Assembly (NCBI RefSeq): GCF_000244895.1
Contig: NZ_CM001441.1
Coordinates: forward strand, 4,492,198 to 4,556,197
From: Desulfosporosinus youngiae DSM 17734
GTDB lineage: Bacteria; Bacillota; Desulfitobacteriia; Desulfitobacteriales; Desulfitobacteriaceae
Length of the DNA: 64,000 bases
Reading direction: 5' to 3'
Below the pieces are notes generated by a model. That model searched no databases. It was not told the origin of the DNA and was given only the letters and a program-made list of their open reading frames with translations. Both the position numbers and the translations under genes were made by a program. Each line of letters opens with the position of its first letter. Position 1 is the stretch's first letter. This document shows positions 1 through 9,594 of the stretch, in pieces.

Positions 1-343
1 CACGATAAAGATCCTGATAAGTGAGAACTCGCCGATCTCCCGACTCTCCTTCAAATATTAAAGCTGCCTTGTTCCGGCGTGCCCCTTCCAGATGACGATC
101 CAAGCAATTATAAGCTGCATTTAACTTTCCGCCGCCATACCACTTGGCAAATGGATAATCCCACTCAAAAACAGTATCCCAAGGCTCAAACCAATTCAAT
201 CGTTTCCCTTGTTCGTTCCAAAACCCCTCTCGATCTTGCCCTAGCTCATGAATCTCAGGGTTTTGAATGACGGCTTTTGAGCAAAATTCCTTAGGAGGGA
301 AAAATAGTTCTCTCTCCTCCACTGATCCGAGTTTCTCTTTCAT
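1..343 (-). CDS. acs: acetyl-CoA synthetase, N-terminal part (runs off window)
   Basis: The first 114 codons of a minus-strand gene are present; the rest lies before base 1. The ATG at 341-343 follows AAAAGGAGGGGATT, a strong ribosome binding site. The translation contains FWNEQGKRLNWFEPWD, FAKWYGGGKLNAAYNCLDRH and NKAALIFEGESGDRRVLTYQ, the N-terminal signature of AMP-forming acetyl-CoA synthetase (acetate + ATP + CoA to acetyl-CoA + AMP + PPi). The catalytic core is outside the window, so a propionyl-CoA synthetase cannot be excluded, but the family is clear. It points away from the marR gene and is separated from it by a 334-bp intergenic region. Confidence 0.88.
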   Translation of the reverse strand, partial: MKEKLGSVEERELFFPPKEFCSKAVIQNPEIHELGQDREGFWNEQGKRLNWFEPWDTVFEWDYPFAKWYGGGKLNAAYNCLDRHLEGARRNKAALIFEGESGDRRVLTYQDLYR

Positions 344-373
344 ATAATCCCCCTCCTTTTTCTTATTAGTTCT

Positions 374-401
374 ATAATACACCTTTTCGGGCAATAGTTA
401 A
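374..401 (-). promoter_or_regulatory. candidate promoter for acs
   Basis: On the minus strand TTAACT (396-401) and TATTAT (374-379) are separated by 16 bp, about 30 bp upstream of the acs start codon. The -35 is a weak match to TTGACA. The remaining intergenic DNA from about 402 to 612 shows only A/T-rich sequence and a small CATCGAA...TTCGATG inverted repeat near 555-585, with no gene I can support. Confidence 0.3.
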
Positions 402-606
402 GTCATTATTATTGCAATTCTGAAAACATTGAGTCTTTTTAACATATATATCTGCAATCTCAGCATAGATATTGTTTATCAATATTATAGAACCTTTTCC
501 TATCTTACCTTAAAGTCCACAGTATTGTATTGACACCGGAAACTTCGGTCATCGAAGTCGTGATGTTCAGCTTTCGATGATGGAGCTCACTGTCCAAGGA
601 TCAGAT

Positions 607-662
607 ACAAAAAAGTTGAACAAAATGCCCGGCATAATACGCCAAAGCACTTTGTTCAACTT
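607..662 (-). terminator. terminator of the MarR gene
   Basis: AAGTTGAACAAA (613-624) and TTTGTTCAACTT (651-662) form a 12-bp perfect stem with a 26-nt loop. On the minus strand the stem is followed by a T run (CTTTTTTG). It lies 16 bp past the marR stop codon. Confidence 0.6.
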
Positions 663-677
663 AGTTTTGATGCGATA

Positions 678-1121
678 TTATATTAGCTTTTCCAGCGTGG
701 AGGAAATCGTTTTCAAAGATCTGAGAAGTTCTTGATAGTCATCTTTATTTAAATCAGAAGCAAACACCTTATTAGCATCATCAGATAGTTCAATCAGCTG
801 TTCCAGGACCTTTTCCCCTAACTCCGTAAGGGTAATGCTATAGACTCTGCGATCATTCATATCAATATTTCTAATAACATAGCCTTTTTTGACTAACAAG
901 TCCAAAATTCGTGTTACGTTTGTCTTATCTTTAAGACAAGCACGGGCTAAATCAGTTTGTGAGGCTCCCGGATTGTGATACACCGCATTTAGAATGGCCC
1001 ATTGTTCTGTCGTAACGTTTAAGTCGTGGTCTTTTATTGACTTGCTAAAATAAGTTTTCATGTAATAGTTTGTTTTTGCAACTATAAACCCCAAAGAATC
1101 ATTTATATCAAAATCTTTCAT
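678..1121 (-). CDS. MarR-family transcriptional regulator
   Basis: A 147-aa protein with the winged-helix layout of the MarR family: a helical N-terminus, the recognition region NPGASQTDLARACLKDKTNV at about 51-70, a wing ending NDRRVYSITLTELG at about 93-106, and a C-terminal dimerisation helix. MarR proteins are dimeric repressors often released by small aromatic or electrophilic ligands. The next gene upstream in the same direction is the DUF169 gene, about 100 bp away with a hairpin between, so co-transcription is uncertain. The target is unknown; the DUF169 or acs promoter regions are nearby candidates. Confidence 0.9.
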   Translation of the reverse strand: MKDFDINDSLGFIVAKTNYYMKTYFSKSIKDHDLNVTTEQWAILNAVYHNPGASQTDLARACLKDKTNVTRILDLLVKKGYVIRNIDMNDRRVYSITLTELGEKVLEQLIELSDDANKVFASDLNKDDYQELLRSLKTISSTLEKLI

Positions 1122-1181
1122 ATATATCCCTTCTTAACCCTAGACATCTAAGGACATTAATTGCCTGATTTTCAACCCGCC

Positions 1182-1218
1182 TGGAGTAGGACGAAAGGGG
1201 TAATAGCCCCTTTACTCC
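1182..1218 (-). terminator. hairpin after the DUF169 gene
   Basis: AAAGGGG (1194-1200) pairs with CCCCTTT (1207-1213) around a 6-nt loop, and flanking GGAGTA/ACTCC adds outer pairing. There is no clear T tract, so it may be a weak terminator or mRNA-stabilising stem. Confidence 0.4.
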
Positions 1219-1222
1219 AAGG

Positions 1223-1957
1223 CTAGATCCTTTCCGCAACCTTCAGCCAGGTTTCTTTCGTCAAAAAGCTTTCTTCCGCTTGCTCTTCCAACTCTAAAAA
1301 ACGTTTGTAAGTGAGACTAAACGACAGGATATCTTTATCGATAAATTTACGTGCCGAGGGATCAGTCAGCCCAATAGAACATTTGGGATTTTCCTCCTCC
1401 ACTTGATCCAGCGCATAAAGTATAGATTGATGACAGCCGGCTCCAAAGTCTACTTTAACATTATCCTGGCTTGGTTTGTCATAATTGGCCAAAACCACCA
1501 GGGCCGATATTTGATCAGCATTGGCCAGAAAAACGATAACCTCCGGCGTTTCATCCTCTGCTAATTCTTCCAATGGTTTAAAGACAATATACGTCTTGGC
1601 AGCCACAACCGGCAGCCCTGTAGCAAACTTAGCGGCCACTTCAGGATTCTTTTTGTAATATTCTCCTTCCTTATTACCTACCCCGCCAGTAGACAAAAAA
1701 TACTCTATATATCCTAAGCCGAACTGATTAAATCCCAGACCAACGGAGCCGCCTCCGCACCCAGTGGTTTTAGCATCAAACACTGCGCTCCGCCCCTTAG
1801 TTGCGGCATTTAACATCGATATAACACAGCCCCACTTTCCCTCCTGAAATTGTAGGGCTCCCTCAGGTTTTTGATCCGTCCGAAATACTGCTACAGGTTG
1901 TGTTTTAAGTTTAATAGCCTGGGCGATCTTACTTTTCAATTTCAACACTTCCTTCAT
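1223..1957 (-). CDS. DUF169 family protein
   Basis: A 244-aa cytosolic protein. Features typical of DUF169 are [13 protein letters not shown] near the N-terminus, [20 protein letters not shown], the glycine/cysteine stretch [13 protein letters not shown], and a second cysteine in [17 protein letters not shown]169 proteins are common in anaerobes; conserved cysteines suggest metal or cofactor binding, but no reaction is established. The ATG at 1957 has a poor ribosome binding site. A TTG six codons later (1939), 8 nt after AAGGAAG, is an alternative start. It is divergent from the flavin reductase gene, with about 280 bp of AT-rich shared upstream DNA. Confidence 0.85.
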   Translation of the reverse strand: MKEVLKLKSKIAQAIKLKTQPVAVFRTDQKPEGALQFQEGKWGCVISMLNAATKGRSAVFDAKTTGCGGGSVGLGFNQFGLGYIEYFLSTGGVGNKEGEYYKKNPEVAAKFATGLPVVAAKTYIVFKPLEELAEDETPEVIVFLANADQISALVVLANYDKPSQDNVKVDFGAGCHQSILYALDQVEEENPKCSIGLTDPSARKFIDKDILSFSLTYKRFLELEEQAEESFLTKETWLKVAERI

Positions 1958-2239
1958 AATAGTTTGTTCTATAGCTATGCATAATGTAATATTGTTACAA
2001 CAATTGTAGGTACAGCAACTTTATTTGTCAATCATTTTAACATCTTATTCCATTAAAAAATTATAAAAAATAAATACCTTATACCTACTGTAATACTGGC
2101 AGAATAATTTGGTATGATATAAGAGGCTCAATAGTCTCACGGGATGTTAATCTGGTTTCATTCAAGTTCTAGGAGTTGGTATTTAGTACATAATTAAACT
2201 TTTCAAATTCAAAAATTTATTTTGAGGGGGACAATGGTA

Positions 2240-2752
2240 ATGCCGAATTTTACCGAAATTAATCCTGAGCTTTTTGAACAGAGTCCATTTAAACTGATAG
2301 GTAAAGATTGGATGCTTATTACTGCTGAAAAGGATGGGAAAATGAATACCATGACGGCCTCTTGGGGCGGTTTTGGCGTAATGTGGGGAAAGAATGTTGC
2401 TTATATTGTCCTCCGCCCCCAACGTTACACTAAGGAGTTTGTTGACCAGTCGGATACATTTTCACTCTCCTTTCTGGATAACAGCTTTAAAACTACACTG
2501 ACTTATCTTGGGACCAAATCCGGCAGAGATGAAGATAAAATCACAAACTCCAAGTTAACTGTCCTCCATAGTGAGAGTATACCGTATTTTGAAGAAGCTA
2601 ATATCGCCGTTCTCTGCAAGAAACTATACGCTCAAGACTATAAACCTGAGTGTTTCATCACTCCCGAACTGAATGAAAAATGGTATCCTGAGGTTGATTA
2701 CCATACTTTATATATCGCGGAGATTACAAAAATACTTATTAAAGAGTCGTAA
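2240..2752 (+). CDS. flavin reductase-like protein (DIM6/NTAB type)
   Basis: A 170-aa protein resembling the flavin reductase-like FMN-binding split-barrel family. WMLITAEKDGKMNTMTASWG is the usual start of the FMN-binding domain and is followed by VAYIVLRPQRYTKEFVDQSD and the SGRDEDKI segment. Members bind FMN and reduce flavins or act as partners of other oxidoreductases; the substrate here is unknown. I start it at ATG 2240, 9 nt after GAGGGGG; ATG 2234 is only 3 nt from that site, and an upstream TTG at 2222 lacks one. The gene stands alone before carB. Confidence 0.78.
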   Translation: MPNFTEINPELFEQSPFKLIGKDWMLITAEKDGKMNTMTASWGGFGVMWGKNVAYIVLRPQRYTKEFVDQSDTFSLSFLDNSFKTTLTYLGTKSGRDEDKITNSKLTVLHSESIPYFEEANIAVLCKKLYAQDYKPECFITPELNEKWYPEVDYHTLYIAEITKILIKES

Positions 2753-2877
2753 TGAGGAAAGGCAGGAAGCGAACATGCTTCCTGTCTTCTATATCACCAT
2801 TTGACAACGATTAATAAATTTTCCGCACACTCTGATTTTATACCTATAAAAAATACCTTTAGAAGGCGTTATTGATC

Positions 2878-2891
2878 TGCATAATTATTCG
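2878..2891 (+). promoter_or_regulatory. possible ARG box (ArgR/AhrC operator) upstream of carB
   Basis: TGCATAATTATTCG resembles the ArgR operator half-palindromic consensus TGAATWWWWATTCA, with one or two mismatches. It lies just upstream of the predicted carB promoter, where a repressor or activator could act. The match is based on one site; ArgR usually binds two boxes. Confidence 0.3.
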
Positions 2892-2918
2892 TTAGTACTT
2901 ATAAATTTGCATTCTTTC

Positions 2919-2927
2919 TGATATAAT
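2919..2927 (+). promoter_or_regulatory. extended -10 promoter of carB
   Basis: TGATATAAT is a perfect extended -10 element (TG-n-TATAAT), 57 bp before the carB start. The -35 position (TTATAA, 2899-2904) is weak, as often tolerated with an extended -10. Confidence 0.5.
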
Positions 2928-2983
2928 TACTTTGCTGCCTTTATTTAGTAAAAATAGCTCAGTATATATAGAGGAGGAGAATT

Positions 2984-5900
2984 ATGCCAATCCGAACTGA
3001 CATCCATAAAATATTAATTATCGGTTCAGGTCCGATTATGATTGGGCAAGCGTGTGAATTTGACTATTCCGGAACCCAGGCTTGCAAGGCTTTGAGAAAA
3101 TTGGGATATGAGATTGTCCTGGTCAATTCAAATCCTGCAACGATCATGACCGACCCAGAAATGGCAGATACAACCTACATAGAACCCTTAAATGTGAAAC
3201 GTCTTTCCGAGATTATCGCCAAAGAACGCCCTGACGCACTGCTTCCGAATTTAGGTGGTCAGTCCGCTCTTAACTTATGTTCCGAACTGCATAAAGCCGG
3301 TATTTTAGAAAAATACGCTGTCAAAGTCATCGGGGTTCAAGTAGACGCCATTGAACGGGGTGAAGACCGCATCGCTTTCAAAGAGACGATGACCCAGTTG
3401 GGGATTGAAATGCCCCGCAGTAAACCAGCTTACAGTGTTAAAGAAGCGGAAATGATTGCCCAAGAACTGGGCTATCCCGTCGTTATCCGTCCCGCATACA
3501 CGATGGGAGGCACAGGTGGGGGGCTGGTCTATAATCTGGAAGAGTTAAGAACCATTGCCAACCGGGGAATTGCCGCCAGTATGGTTGGTCAAATCCTTGT
3601 TGAGGAATCCGTGCTGGGTTGGGAAGAGCTGGAATTAGAAGTCGTTCGGGATTCTAAAAATCAGTTGCTGACCATCTGCTTCATTGAAAACATTGATCCC
3701 ATGGGTGTGCATACTGGGGATTCCTTTTGTTCGGCACCAATGCTGACGATCAGCCCTGAACTTCAACAACGTTTGCAAAACTATGCCTATGCCATTGTCG
3801 AAGCAATCGAAGTCATCGGCGGGACGAATGTACAATTTGCCCATGATCCTAAAACCGGCAGAGTTGTTATTATAGAAATTAATCCCCGTACCTCCCGTTC
3901 CTCCGCTTTAGCATCCAAAGCCACCGGCTTTCCCATCGCTTTGATTTCAGCGATGTTGGCAGTCGGCTTAACCCTTGATGAAATTCCCTACTGGCGGGAA
4001 GGAACCCTGGATAAATACACCCCATCAGGAGATTATGTCGTCATAAAATTTGCCCGCTGGGCCTTTGAAAAGTTTCCCGGCTCTGAAGATAAACTGGGAA
4101 CACAAATGCGCGCTGTCGGCGAAGTAATGAGCATTGGCAAGAACTATAAAGAAGCCTTTCATAAAGCTATTCGCTCCCTTGAAACTAATCGGTACGGTCT
4201 GGGCTTTGCCAAAGACTTTAACCTGAGATCCTTGGAAGAATTGCTGGCACTCTTGGCGGAGCCAACGAGCGAACGTCAGTTTATCCTTTATGAGGCTTTA
4301 CGCAAGGGTGCGGACATCGAACAGCTTCACAAGTTAACCCATATTAAACATTGGTTCCTTGAGCAAATGAAAGAGCTTGTTACCCTGGAAGAAAAACTTC
4401 TCCAGTATAAAGGAGGATACCTGCCTGATGAACTGCTGATCCAGGCTAAAAAGGATGGTTTTGCCGACCGGTATTTAGCGCTGCTCTTAACAACGCCCGA
4501 AACAGACATCCGTGAACGCAGAACCGCCTTAGGCATCGTCGAAGGATGGGAAGCCGTCCCCGTAAGCGGTGTCGAAAATGCTTCCTACTATTACTCTACC
4601 TACAACGCTCCGGATCAGACTAAAAATACGGATCGCCGGAAAGTCATGATTCTGGGCGGCGGACCAAACCGGATTGGCCAGGGGATTGAGTTTGATTACT
4701 GCTGTGTGCACGCCGCTTTCGCCCTGCGTGATTTAGGGTATGAAACAGTTATCGTCAACTGTAATCCGGAAACGGTTTCTACCGACTATGACACATCTGA
4801 TAAGCTGTACTTTGAACCTCTCACAGTCGAAGATGTCTTAAGCATCTACGAAAAGGAAAAACCGCTGGGAGTTATTGTTCAGTTTGGAGGACAGACCCCC
4901 TTGAATATCGCAGCCGAACTGGCCCAAGCCGGAGTGAAAATTCTCGGCACGACACCTGATACGATTGACCTTGCCGAAGATCGTGATCGCTTCCGTCAGA
5001 TTATGGAGAAGTTGGATATTCCTATGCCCGAATCTGATATGGCGGTCAATCTTGAGGAAGCCTTGACCATTGCCGACCAAATTGGCTATCCTTTGATGGT
5101 TCGTCCATCTTATGTTTTAGGTGGTCGCGGGATGGAAATTGTACACGATGAAGGAATGCTTCGTCAGTACATGGATGCAGCCATCGGAGTTACTCCGGAA
5201 AGACCGATTCTGATCGATCGCTTCTTGAATAACGCAATCGAAGCTGAAGCAGACGCCATTGCGGACGGAACCAATGCTTTCGTTCCGACGGTTATGGAGC
5301 ATATTGAACTCGCTGGAATCCACTCCGGAGACTCAGCCTGTGTGATTCCACCGATTAGTATTCCCGCCCGGCATATTGATACTATCGTAAGCTATACTCA
5401 GAAGATTGCCCAAGAGCTGAACGTGATTGGACTAATGAATATGCAATACGCCATTGCTGACGACCGGGTTTATGTTCTGGAAGCCAATCCGAGAGCTTCA
5501 CGGACGGTTCCGCTTGTTTCTAAGATCTGTAATGTTTCGATGGCCAGAATCGCCACTGAAATTATGTTAGCCTCCCTTACCGGCAATGAATCTCCTGTCA
5601 GTAGTCTAACCGCTAAAGAGATCCCTCATTTTGGAGTCAAAGAAGCGGTCTTCCCCTTTAACATGTTTTCAGAAGTCGACCCCATTCTGGGACCGGAGAT
5701 GCGTTCTACCGGCGAAGTATTAGGAATTGCCGATTCCTTTGGGCTTGCTTACTATAAAGCACAGGAGGCTATCCAATCTCCTCTTCCCACATCCGGAAGG
5801 GTTCTGCTTAGTGTGACAGATCAAGATAAACCAGCAGCGCTGGAAGCTGCCCAGGCATTTGTCAAGCTGGGCTTCAAAATCAAAGCAACCGATGGAACCC

Positions 5901-6214
5901 ATAAATTTCTTAGAGAAAATGGGATTGCTTCCGAAGCAATCAAAAAGTTACATGAGGGACGCCCAAATATAGTTGATGGTATTACAAATCAGGAAATCAA
6001 TTTAGTGATCAATACTCCCTTCGGAAAACGCAGTCAGTATGATGACTCCTATATCCGCAAGGCCGCTATTAAATATAAAGTTCCGTATATTACCACCATG
6101 GCGGCAGCCTTAGCAAGTGCTAAAGGGATTGCAGCCTATAGTGAAAAAAGTTCCGCCCCCTTAAATTCTTTACAAGAATATCATTTAAATATCATGAATA
6201 CCCAAACAAACTAA
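2984..6214 (+). CDS. carB: carbamoyl-phosphate synthase large subunit
   Basis: A 1076-aa protein, the full usual length. It makes carbamoyl phosphate from bicarbonate, two ATP and ammonia supplied by the small subunit, feeding arginine and pyrimidine synthesis. The two homologous halves are visible: GSGPIMIGQACEFDYSG near residue 14 and GGGPNRIGQGIEFDYC near residue 556, each followed by an ATP-grasp domain (RPAYTMGGTGGG and RPSYVLGGRGME). The C-terminal allosteric methylglyoxal-synthase-like domain (about 930-1060) ends the protein. GAGGAGGAG lies 7 nt before the ATG. No carA or pyr/arg neighbour is present, so the partner subunit must be encoded elsewhere. Confidence 0.97.
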   Translation: MPIRTDIHKILIIGSGPIMIGQACEFDYSGTQACKALRKLGYEIVLVNSNPATIMTDPEMADTTYIEPLNVKRLSEIIAKERPDALLPNLGGQSALNLCSELHKAGILEKYAVKVIGVQVDAIERGEDRIAFKETMTQLGIEMPRSKPAYSVKEAEMIAQELGYPVVIRPAYTMGGTGGGLVYNLEELRTIANRGIAASMVGQILVEESVLGWEELELEVVRDSKNQLLTICFIENIDPMGVHTGDSFCSAPMLTISPELQQRLQNYAYAIVEAIEVIGGTNVQFAHDPKTGRVVIIEINPRTSRSSALASKATGFPIALISAMLAVGLTLDEIPYWREGTLDKYTPSGDYVVIKFARWAFEKFPGSEDKLGTQMRAVGEVMSIGKNYKEAFHKAIRSLETNRYGLGFAKDFNLRSLEELLALLAEPTSERQFILYEALRKGADIEQLHKLTHIKHWFLEQMKELVTLEEKLLQYKGGYLPDELLIQAKKDGFADRYLALLLTTPETDIRERRTALGIVEGWEAVPVSGVENASYYYSTYNAPDQTKNTDRRKVMILGGGPNRIGQGIEFDYCCVHAAFALRDLGYETVIVNCNPETVSTDYDTSDKLYFEPLTVEDVLSIYEKEKPLGVIVQFGGQTPLNIAAELAQAGVKILGTTPDTIDLAEDRDRFRQIMEKLDIPMPESDMAVNLEEALTIADQIGYPLMVRPSYVLGGRGMEIVHDEGMLRQYMDAAIGVTPERPILIDRFLNNAIEAEADAIADGTNAFVPTVMEHIELAGIHSGDSACVIPPISIPARHIDTIVSYTQKIAQELNVIGLMNMQYAIADDRVYVLEANPRASRTVPLVSKICNVSMARIATEIMLASLTGNESPVSSLTAKEIPHFGVKEAVFPFNMFSEVDPILGPEMRSTGEVLGIADSFGLAYYKAQEAIQSPLPTSGRVLLSVTDQDKPAALEAAQAFVKLGFKIKATDGTHKFLRENGIASEAIKKLHEGRPNIVDGITNQEINLVINTPFGKRSQYDDSYIRKAAIKYKVPYITTMAAALASAKGIAAYSEKSSAPLNSLQEYHLNIMNTQTN

Positions 6215-6231
6215 CCCGGTGCATGTTCATT

Positions 6232-6259
6232 GACCCGGCAAAACATTTGCCAGGGGGTC
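6232..6259 (+). terminator. possible carB terminator
   Basis: GGCAAA (6237-6242) and TTTGCC (6246-6251) form a hairpin with outer GACCC/GGGTC pairing. The T-rich tract only comes about 20 nt later (CCTTTTTCTTCT), so this is an imperfect intrinsic terminator. Confidence 0.35.
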
Positions 6260-6384
6260 CATGGCCCTTGCCCTTTTTCTTCTAAAGTGGAATTGATCCT
6301 TTAAACCTTGTCAGAAATCTTCACCTCCACAGGCCCGGCCACATATTCTATCAATAAAGTTCCAAAAAAGGACGGGCCGAAAAC

Positions 6385-7281
6385 ATGAACAATGTAATCT
6401 CCAAACGCACACCGCTGGTTATCGCGGCTGAAATCAATACTATTAAACATCAGACTTCCAGAGTCCTGCTTGCCAACGCCATTGAGATAGGCCGGCGTCT
6501 AAAGGAAGCCAAGGATCTGTTCCCCCATGGGGAATGGGGAGATTGGCTGAAGGAATCCGTCAGTTACTCCCAGCGTACGGCCCAAAGGCTGATACAGCTC
6601 TTCCAAGAGTATGGAAAGAAGCAGCTGGCTTCTCTCGACAGTAACGACGGCTCAAATGCGTCACTGGTGACGCATTTGACCTACACCCAGGCGATCATCC
6701 TCCTTAGAATCCCGGAAGAGGAGCGGGAGGAATTTATCGAAAAGCATGATATCGAGAGTATGACTAAATCGGAACTGCAGCAGGCGGTCAAGGACAGAGA
6801 CCAAGCCATTGAGGATAAGAATGCCCTCCAAAAGGATCTGGACGCGAAAAGCAGCGAAATCACTCAATTAACCGATCAAGCCAAACGTCTCAAAAAACAG
6901 GTGGAGGACTGCCAAGCGAACTACGTGGCTGAACAAGAAAAAGTCACGTCGACGCTAAAAGAACTGGAAGCAGCAGCCAAGGAAGAGGTCCCCTCCGCCA
7001 AAGAGACCGCCGAACTGGAAAATAAGCTTCAAGCTGAAAAAAGCCAATCCCCCATCTCGAAGGCTGATGCACAATTCACCATTCACCGGGATGTCATTCT
7101 CAATGCTTTCAACGAGCTTTCACAAATCCTCTCCGCCTTAAACAGGATCGATCCTGAGATCAAGGAAAATTACAGGGAGAAATTGCATACCCTGCTTCAG
7201 AACCTGGCTAAGCAAATAGAAGTGTGGCCCCCCATTGTCAAGACAAATTTAGAGATTAATACCGGCTCTTCCGGGAGTTGA
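6385..7281 (+). CDS. DUF3102 domain protein
   Basis: A 298-aa protein. Residues about 10-130 match the DUF3102 pattern: LANAIEIGRRLKEAKDLFPH, GEWGDWLKESVSYSQRTAQR and LIQLFQEYG, a helix-turn-helix-like segment also seen in plasmid and phage proteins. Residues about 130-215 form a lysine/glutamate-rich coiled coil, followed by a helical C-terminal region. DUF3102 proteins occur on both chromosomes and mobile elements and their function is not established; DNA binding is plausible. No strong ribosome binding site is visible. It is followed by a strong terminator. Confidence 0.8.
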   Translation: MNNVISKRTPLVIAAEINTIKHQTSRVLLANAIEIGRRLKEAKDLFPHGEWGDWLKESVSYSQRTAQRLIQLFQEYGKKQLASLDSNDGSNASLVTHLTYTQAIILLRIPEEEREEFIEKHDIESMTKSELQQAVKDRDQAIEDKNALQKDLDAKSSEITQLTDQAKRLKKQVEDCQANYVAEQEKVTSTLKELEAAAKEEVPSAKETAELENKLQAEKSQSPISKADAQFTIHRDVILNAFNELSQILSALNRIDPEIKENYREKLHTLLQNLAKQIEVWPPIVKTNLEINTGSSGS

Positions 7282-7371
7282 ACCTTTAACAAATATGGCC
7301 TCGCACTCATGCCCGATACCTGAATCTACAAATTATAGGATTATTAAGTTTTTATGGTTGACTTAAAGCCC

Positions 7372-7403
7372 AAAAACCTCTACAGGCATCTGTAGAGGTT
7401 TTT
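7372..7403. terminator. strong bidirectional terminator
   Basis: A perfect 14-bp stem, 7372-7385 with 7390-7403, around the loop GCAT. It starts AAAAACC and ends GGTTTTT, so there is a T run on both strands. It ends the DUF3102 gene. The rest of 7282-7568 has no gene I can support. Confidence 0.85.
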
Positions 7404-7568
7404 CCAATTCCGTTAGCCGGACATTGATCGCTGATTTCCGGACATTAACGACACCTGACCTATCTTCCGCAGGCTCCTGTGTGACCGCAACAAGCAGATC
7501 TTCTGGCTTAAGTTCATCGCAGCCTTACTCCTTCCCGGGTAACCCAGCGGCATTATTGTAAGGCCGCT

Positions 7569-8441
7569 TTAAAGGCTGCCTGAATCCGCCTGTCTGAATT
7601 GATCTTCCGGAATACATAAACGTTGCTTGAGCAACTCTAATATTTGAGGCTTATCTTCAGGGATAGTTCCATTAACCCAAGCAAAATTCAAGTAATGGTC
7701 ACTGAGCAGTTCAAAAGGCCCCTCTAAGTTTTCAACTAGGAGATGAGTTTCTTTTAAAGCTTCATGAGGGCTAAGTAATTGGAAGTGCCCCTGTTGATAA
7801 TCCTCATATAACGGAGTTCCCCTCAACGGGACAAACGTACGCAATCTAACAAAGTCTGGGGTAAAAGCGTTTAGTACCCGAGCGCTTTCTATAGCATGTT
7901 CTTGGGTGCGCTCACGTCCGCCAATCCCAATGAGAATATATTCACTCAGTTCAATACCTGCTCCTTTCACCTTGAGACCTTGTTCAATCATTTCTGAAGA
8001 TGTGAACCCTTTATTAATTCTTCGCAAAACCTCGTCATCCCCGCTTTCCATTCCGGAGTGTATGCGGGCTAAACCTGCCTCCTTCAGACGGCGAAGCTCG
8101 GCTGAACTTTTCAATTTGAGATATTTGGCAGAGCCATAAACTGTCATGCGTTTCAAGAAAGGAAACAATTCTTGAGCATAGTTCAGGATTTCCACAAGCT
8201 GGTCCGTCTTCATTAAGATCGTGTTCCCATCGGGAAAAAAGATCGACTGAACGTTCTCGCCATAATAATTTCGGGCTGCTTGGAGGTCCTCTTTAATATC
8301 TGATACTGACCGGATACGAAACTTTGTTTCTCGATACATACCGCAAAAAGTGCATTTATTATGAGGGCAGCCGATGGTTGCTTGAATCAGTAAACTTTCG
8401 GCTTCACTGGGCGGACGATAAACAGTTCCTTCGTAACGCAT
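7569..8441 (-). CDS. radical SAM protein
   Basis: A 290-aa radical SAM enzyme. The cluster-binding cysteines are in CPHNKCTFCGMY (Cys25, Cys30 and Cys33). The spacing C-x4-C-x2-C differs from the classical C-x3-C-x2-C but is seen in some subgroups. FFPDGNTILM and the glycine segment GIGGRERTQEHA fit the SAM-binding TIM barrel (about 20-220). There is no extra domain for auxiliary clusters, although a downstream CIPEDQ region carries one cysteine. The substrate cannot be read from the sequence. The gene is alone, with AT-rich DNA between it and the divergent DUF2889 gene. Confidence 0.85.
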   Translation of the reverse strand: MRYEGTVYRPPSEAESLLIQATIGCPHNKCTFCGMYRETKFRIRSVSDIKEDLQAARNYYGENVQSIFFPDGNTILMKTDQLVEILNYAQELFPFLKRMTVYGSAKYLKLKSSAELRRLKEAGLARIHSGMESGDDEVLRRINKGFTSSEMIEQGLKVKGAGIELSEYILIGIGGRERTQEHAIESARVLNAFTPDFVRLRTFVPLRGTPLYEDYQQGHFQLLSPHEALKETHLLVENLEGPFELLSDHYLNFAWVNGTIPEDKPQILELLKQRLCIPEDQFRQADSGSL

Positions 8442-8664
8442 TTTTCTAAGCCCCTCTCTAACAAATAATTCAAGAACTCAGCTGCCTTATGCACAGATGA
8501 ACTCTTGTCACAAGGTTAACTCCAATCCATCCTTTATTATACAAATACAGGGAAATCTCCTGCAACAATAAACCAAAATGCTGCTAAAAATATGTCAAAA
8601 CAGAAGGATTTAACCCATTAATACAGAATAATCTGATTAATAAGCACTAAGCAGGAGGCACTTT

Positions 8665-9492
8665 ATGAAAAATATCGCTCAGCGCAATTGGTATACGGAA
8701 GTACGACGCAGCGGCAATGGAGAGCTTACGGGAAAAACAAGTTATGTAGATACTTTTCGTGAAGCTGCAGCATATCTTTTGGTTGATGTTCATTCATTTA
8801 TTATTAATGAGGCCTGGTGGGAAGAACAGAGATCTTCAAATCCAATCCCCGCCCAAACCCGTCAGGTCACACCTCTGCAAGGTACAGAAGCCTACTTCAG
8901 TTCCGGCCCAGCTCTTAAAGAGGCAGGAGCATTCCTCAAAGATCCTCTTGCGGCTGCTCTGTTTTCCGAAACCGTCAAAGGGATTATTCAGGCAGAAACC
9001 TTTCTTCTAAGCGAGCGGGGCTACAATTCAGAGGATGACTATACAAAGAAATGGTCTGACTTCTATGCCGGTTCCTGCAGATATTACAGCAACTTAGACC
9101 AGGTCGCCAAGGATTGGTATGAATATATTGGGGGAAGTAAACGAACCGGCAACTTGTTTGTACGTTTCAAAACCCAAAGCCTCTTTGAGTTGGGAGAGAA
9201 TCAATACTTATTAACTGGGAATTTAAGCGACTCATTCCATGAGGTTAATGTAAGTCTTAGGATAGATGATGAATTTATAGTTAAAGAGGCGGATGGGGTT
9301 CTTTTGCGTAGCCCAGACATAATTTGCCGTGAGACAGCCTCTTTACTAGTAAATCTGGAAGGCATCAAGCTAAAGGGGATGGTTAAAAAAGAACTGGCAA
9401 GCATTTTGGGCAATGGGCAAGGATGTGTTCATTTAATTGATTTAGTGAACGATTGTATGCAAATGTTAGACACCTTCTCTTTCAGGCTCTAA
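8665..9492 (+). CDS. DUF2889-like protein
   Basis: A 275-aa protein with GCAGGAGG before the ATG. The C-terminal part (about 165-270) resembles DUF2889: VSLRIDDEFIVKEADGVLLR, a cysteine in SPDIICRET, a conserved glycine helix, and GNGQGCVHLIDLVND near the end. The N-terminal 160 residues are less familiar and rich in aromatic residues. DUF2889 proteins have no established function; the conserved Cys/His near the end could bind a metal or cofactor. It stands alone and is followed by a terminator. Confidence 0.65.
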   Translation: MKNIAQRNWYTEVRRSGNGELTGKTSYVDTFREAAAYLLVDVHSFIINEAWWEEQRSSNPIPAQTRQVTPLQGTEAYFSSGPALKEAGAFLKDPLAAALFSETVKGIIQAETFLLSERGYNSEDDYTKKWSDFYAGSCRYYSNLDQVAKDWYEYIGGSKRTGNLFVRFKTQSLFELGENQYLLTGNLSDSFHEVNVSLRIDDEFIVKEADGVLLRSPDIICRETASLLVNLEGIKLKGMVKKELASILGNGQGCVHLIDLVNDCMQMLDTFSFRL

Positions 9493-9594
9493 GCCAACGA
9501 AGGAGAACATCGAATGATTGGCAGCTCGTAAGAATGAAGCTCCATTAGCAATTAAAGACCAAAATCAAACTAATTAAGGAGTCTCTAAATGAAG

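Noticed and set aside
7420-7450. Two CCGGACATT copies, suggestive of an IS21-type end.
   Set aside because: Too short, no transposase or second end nearby.
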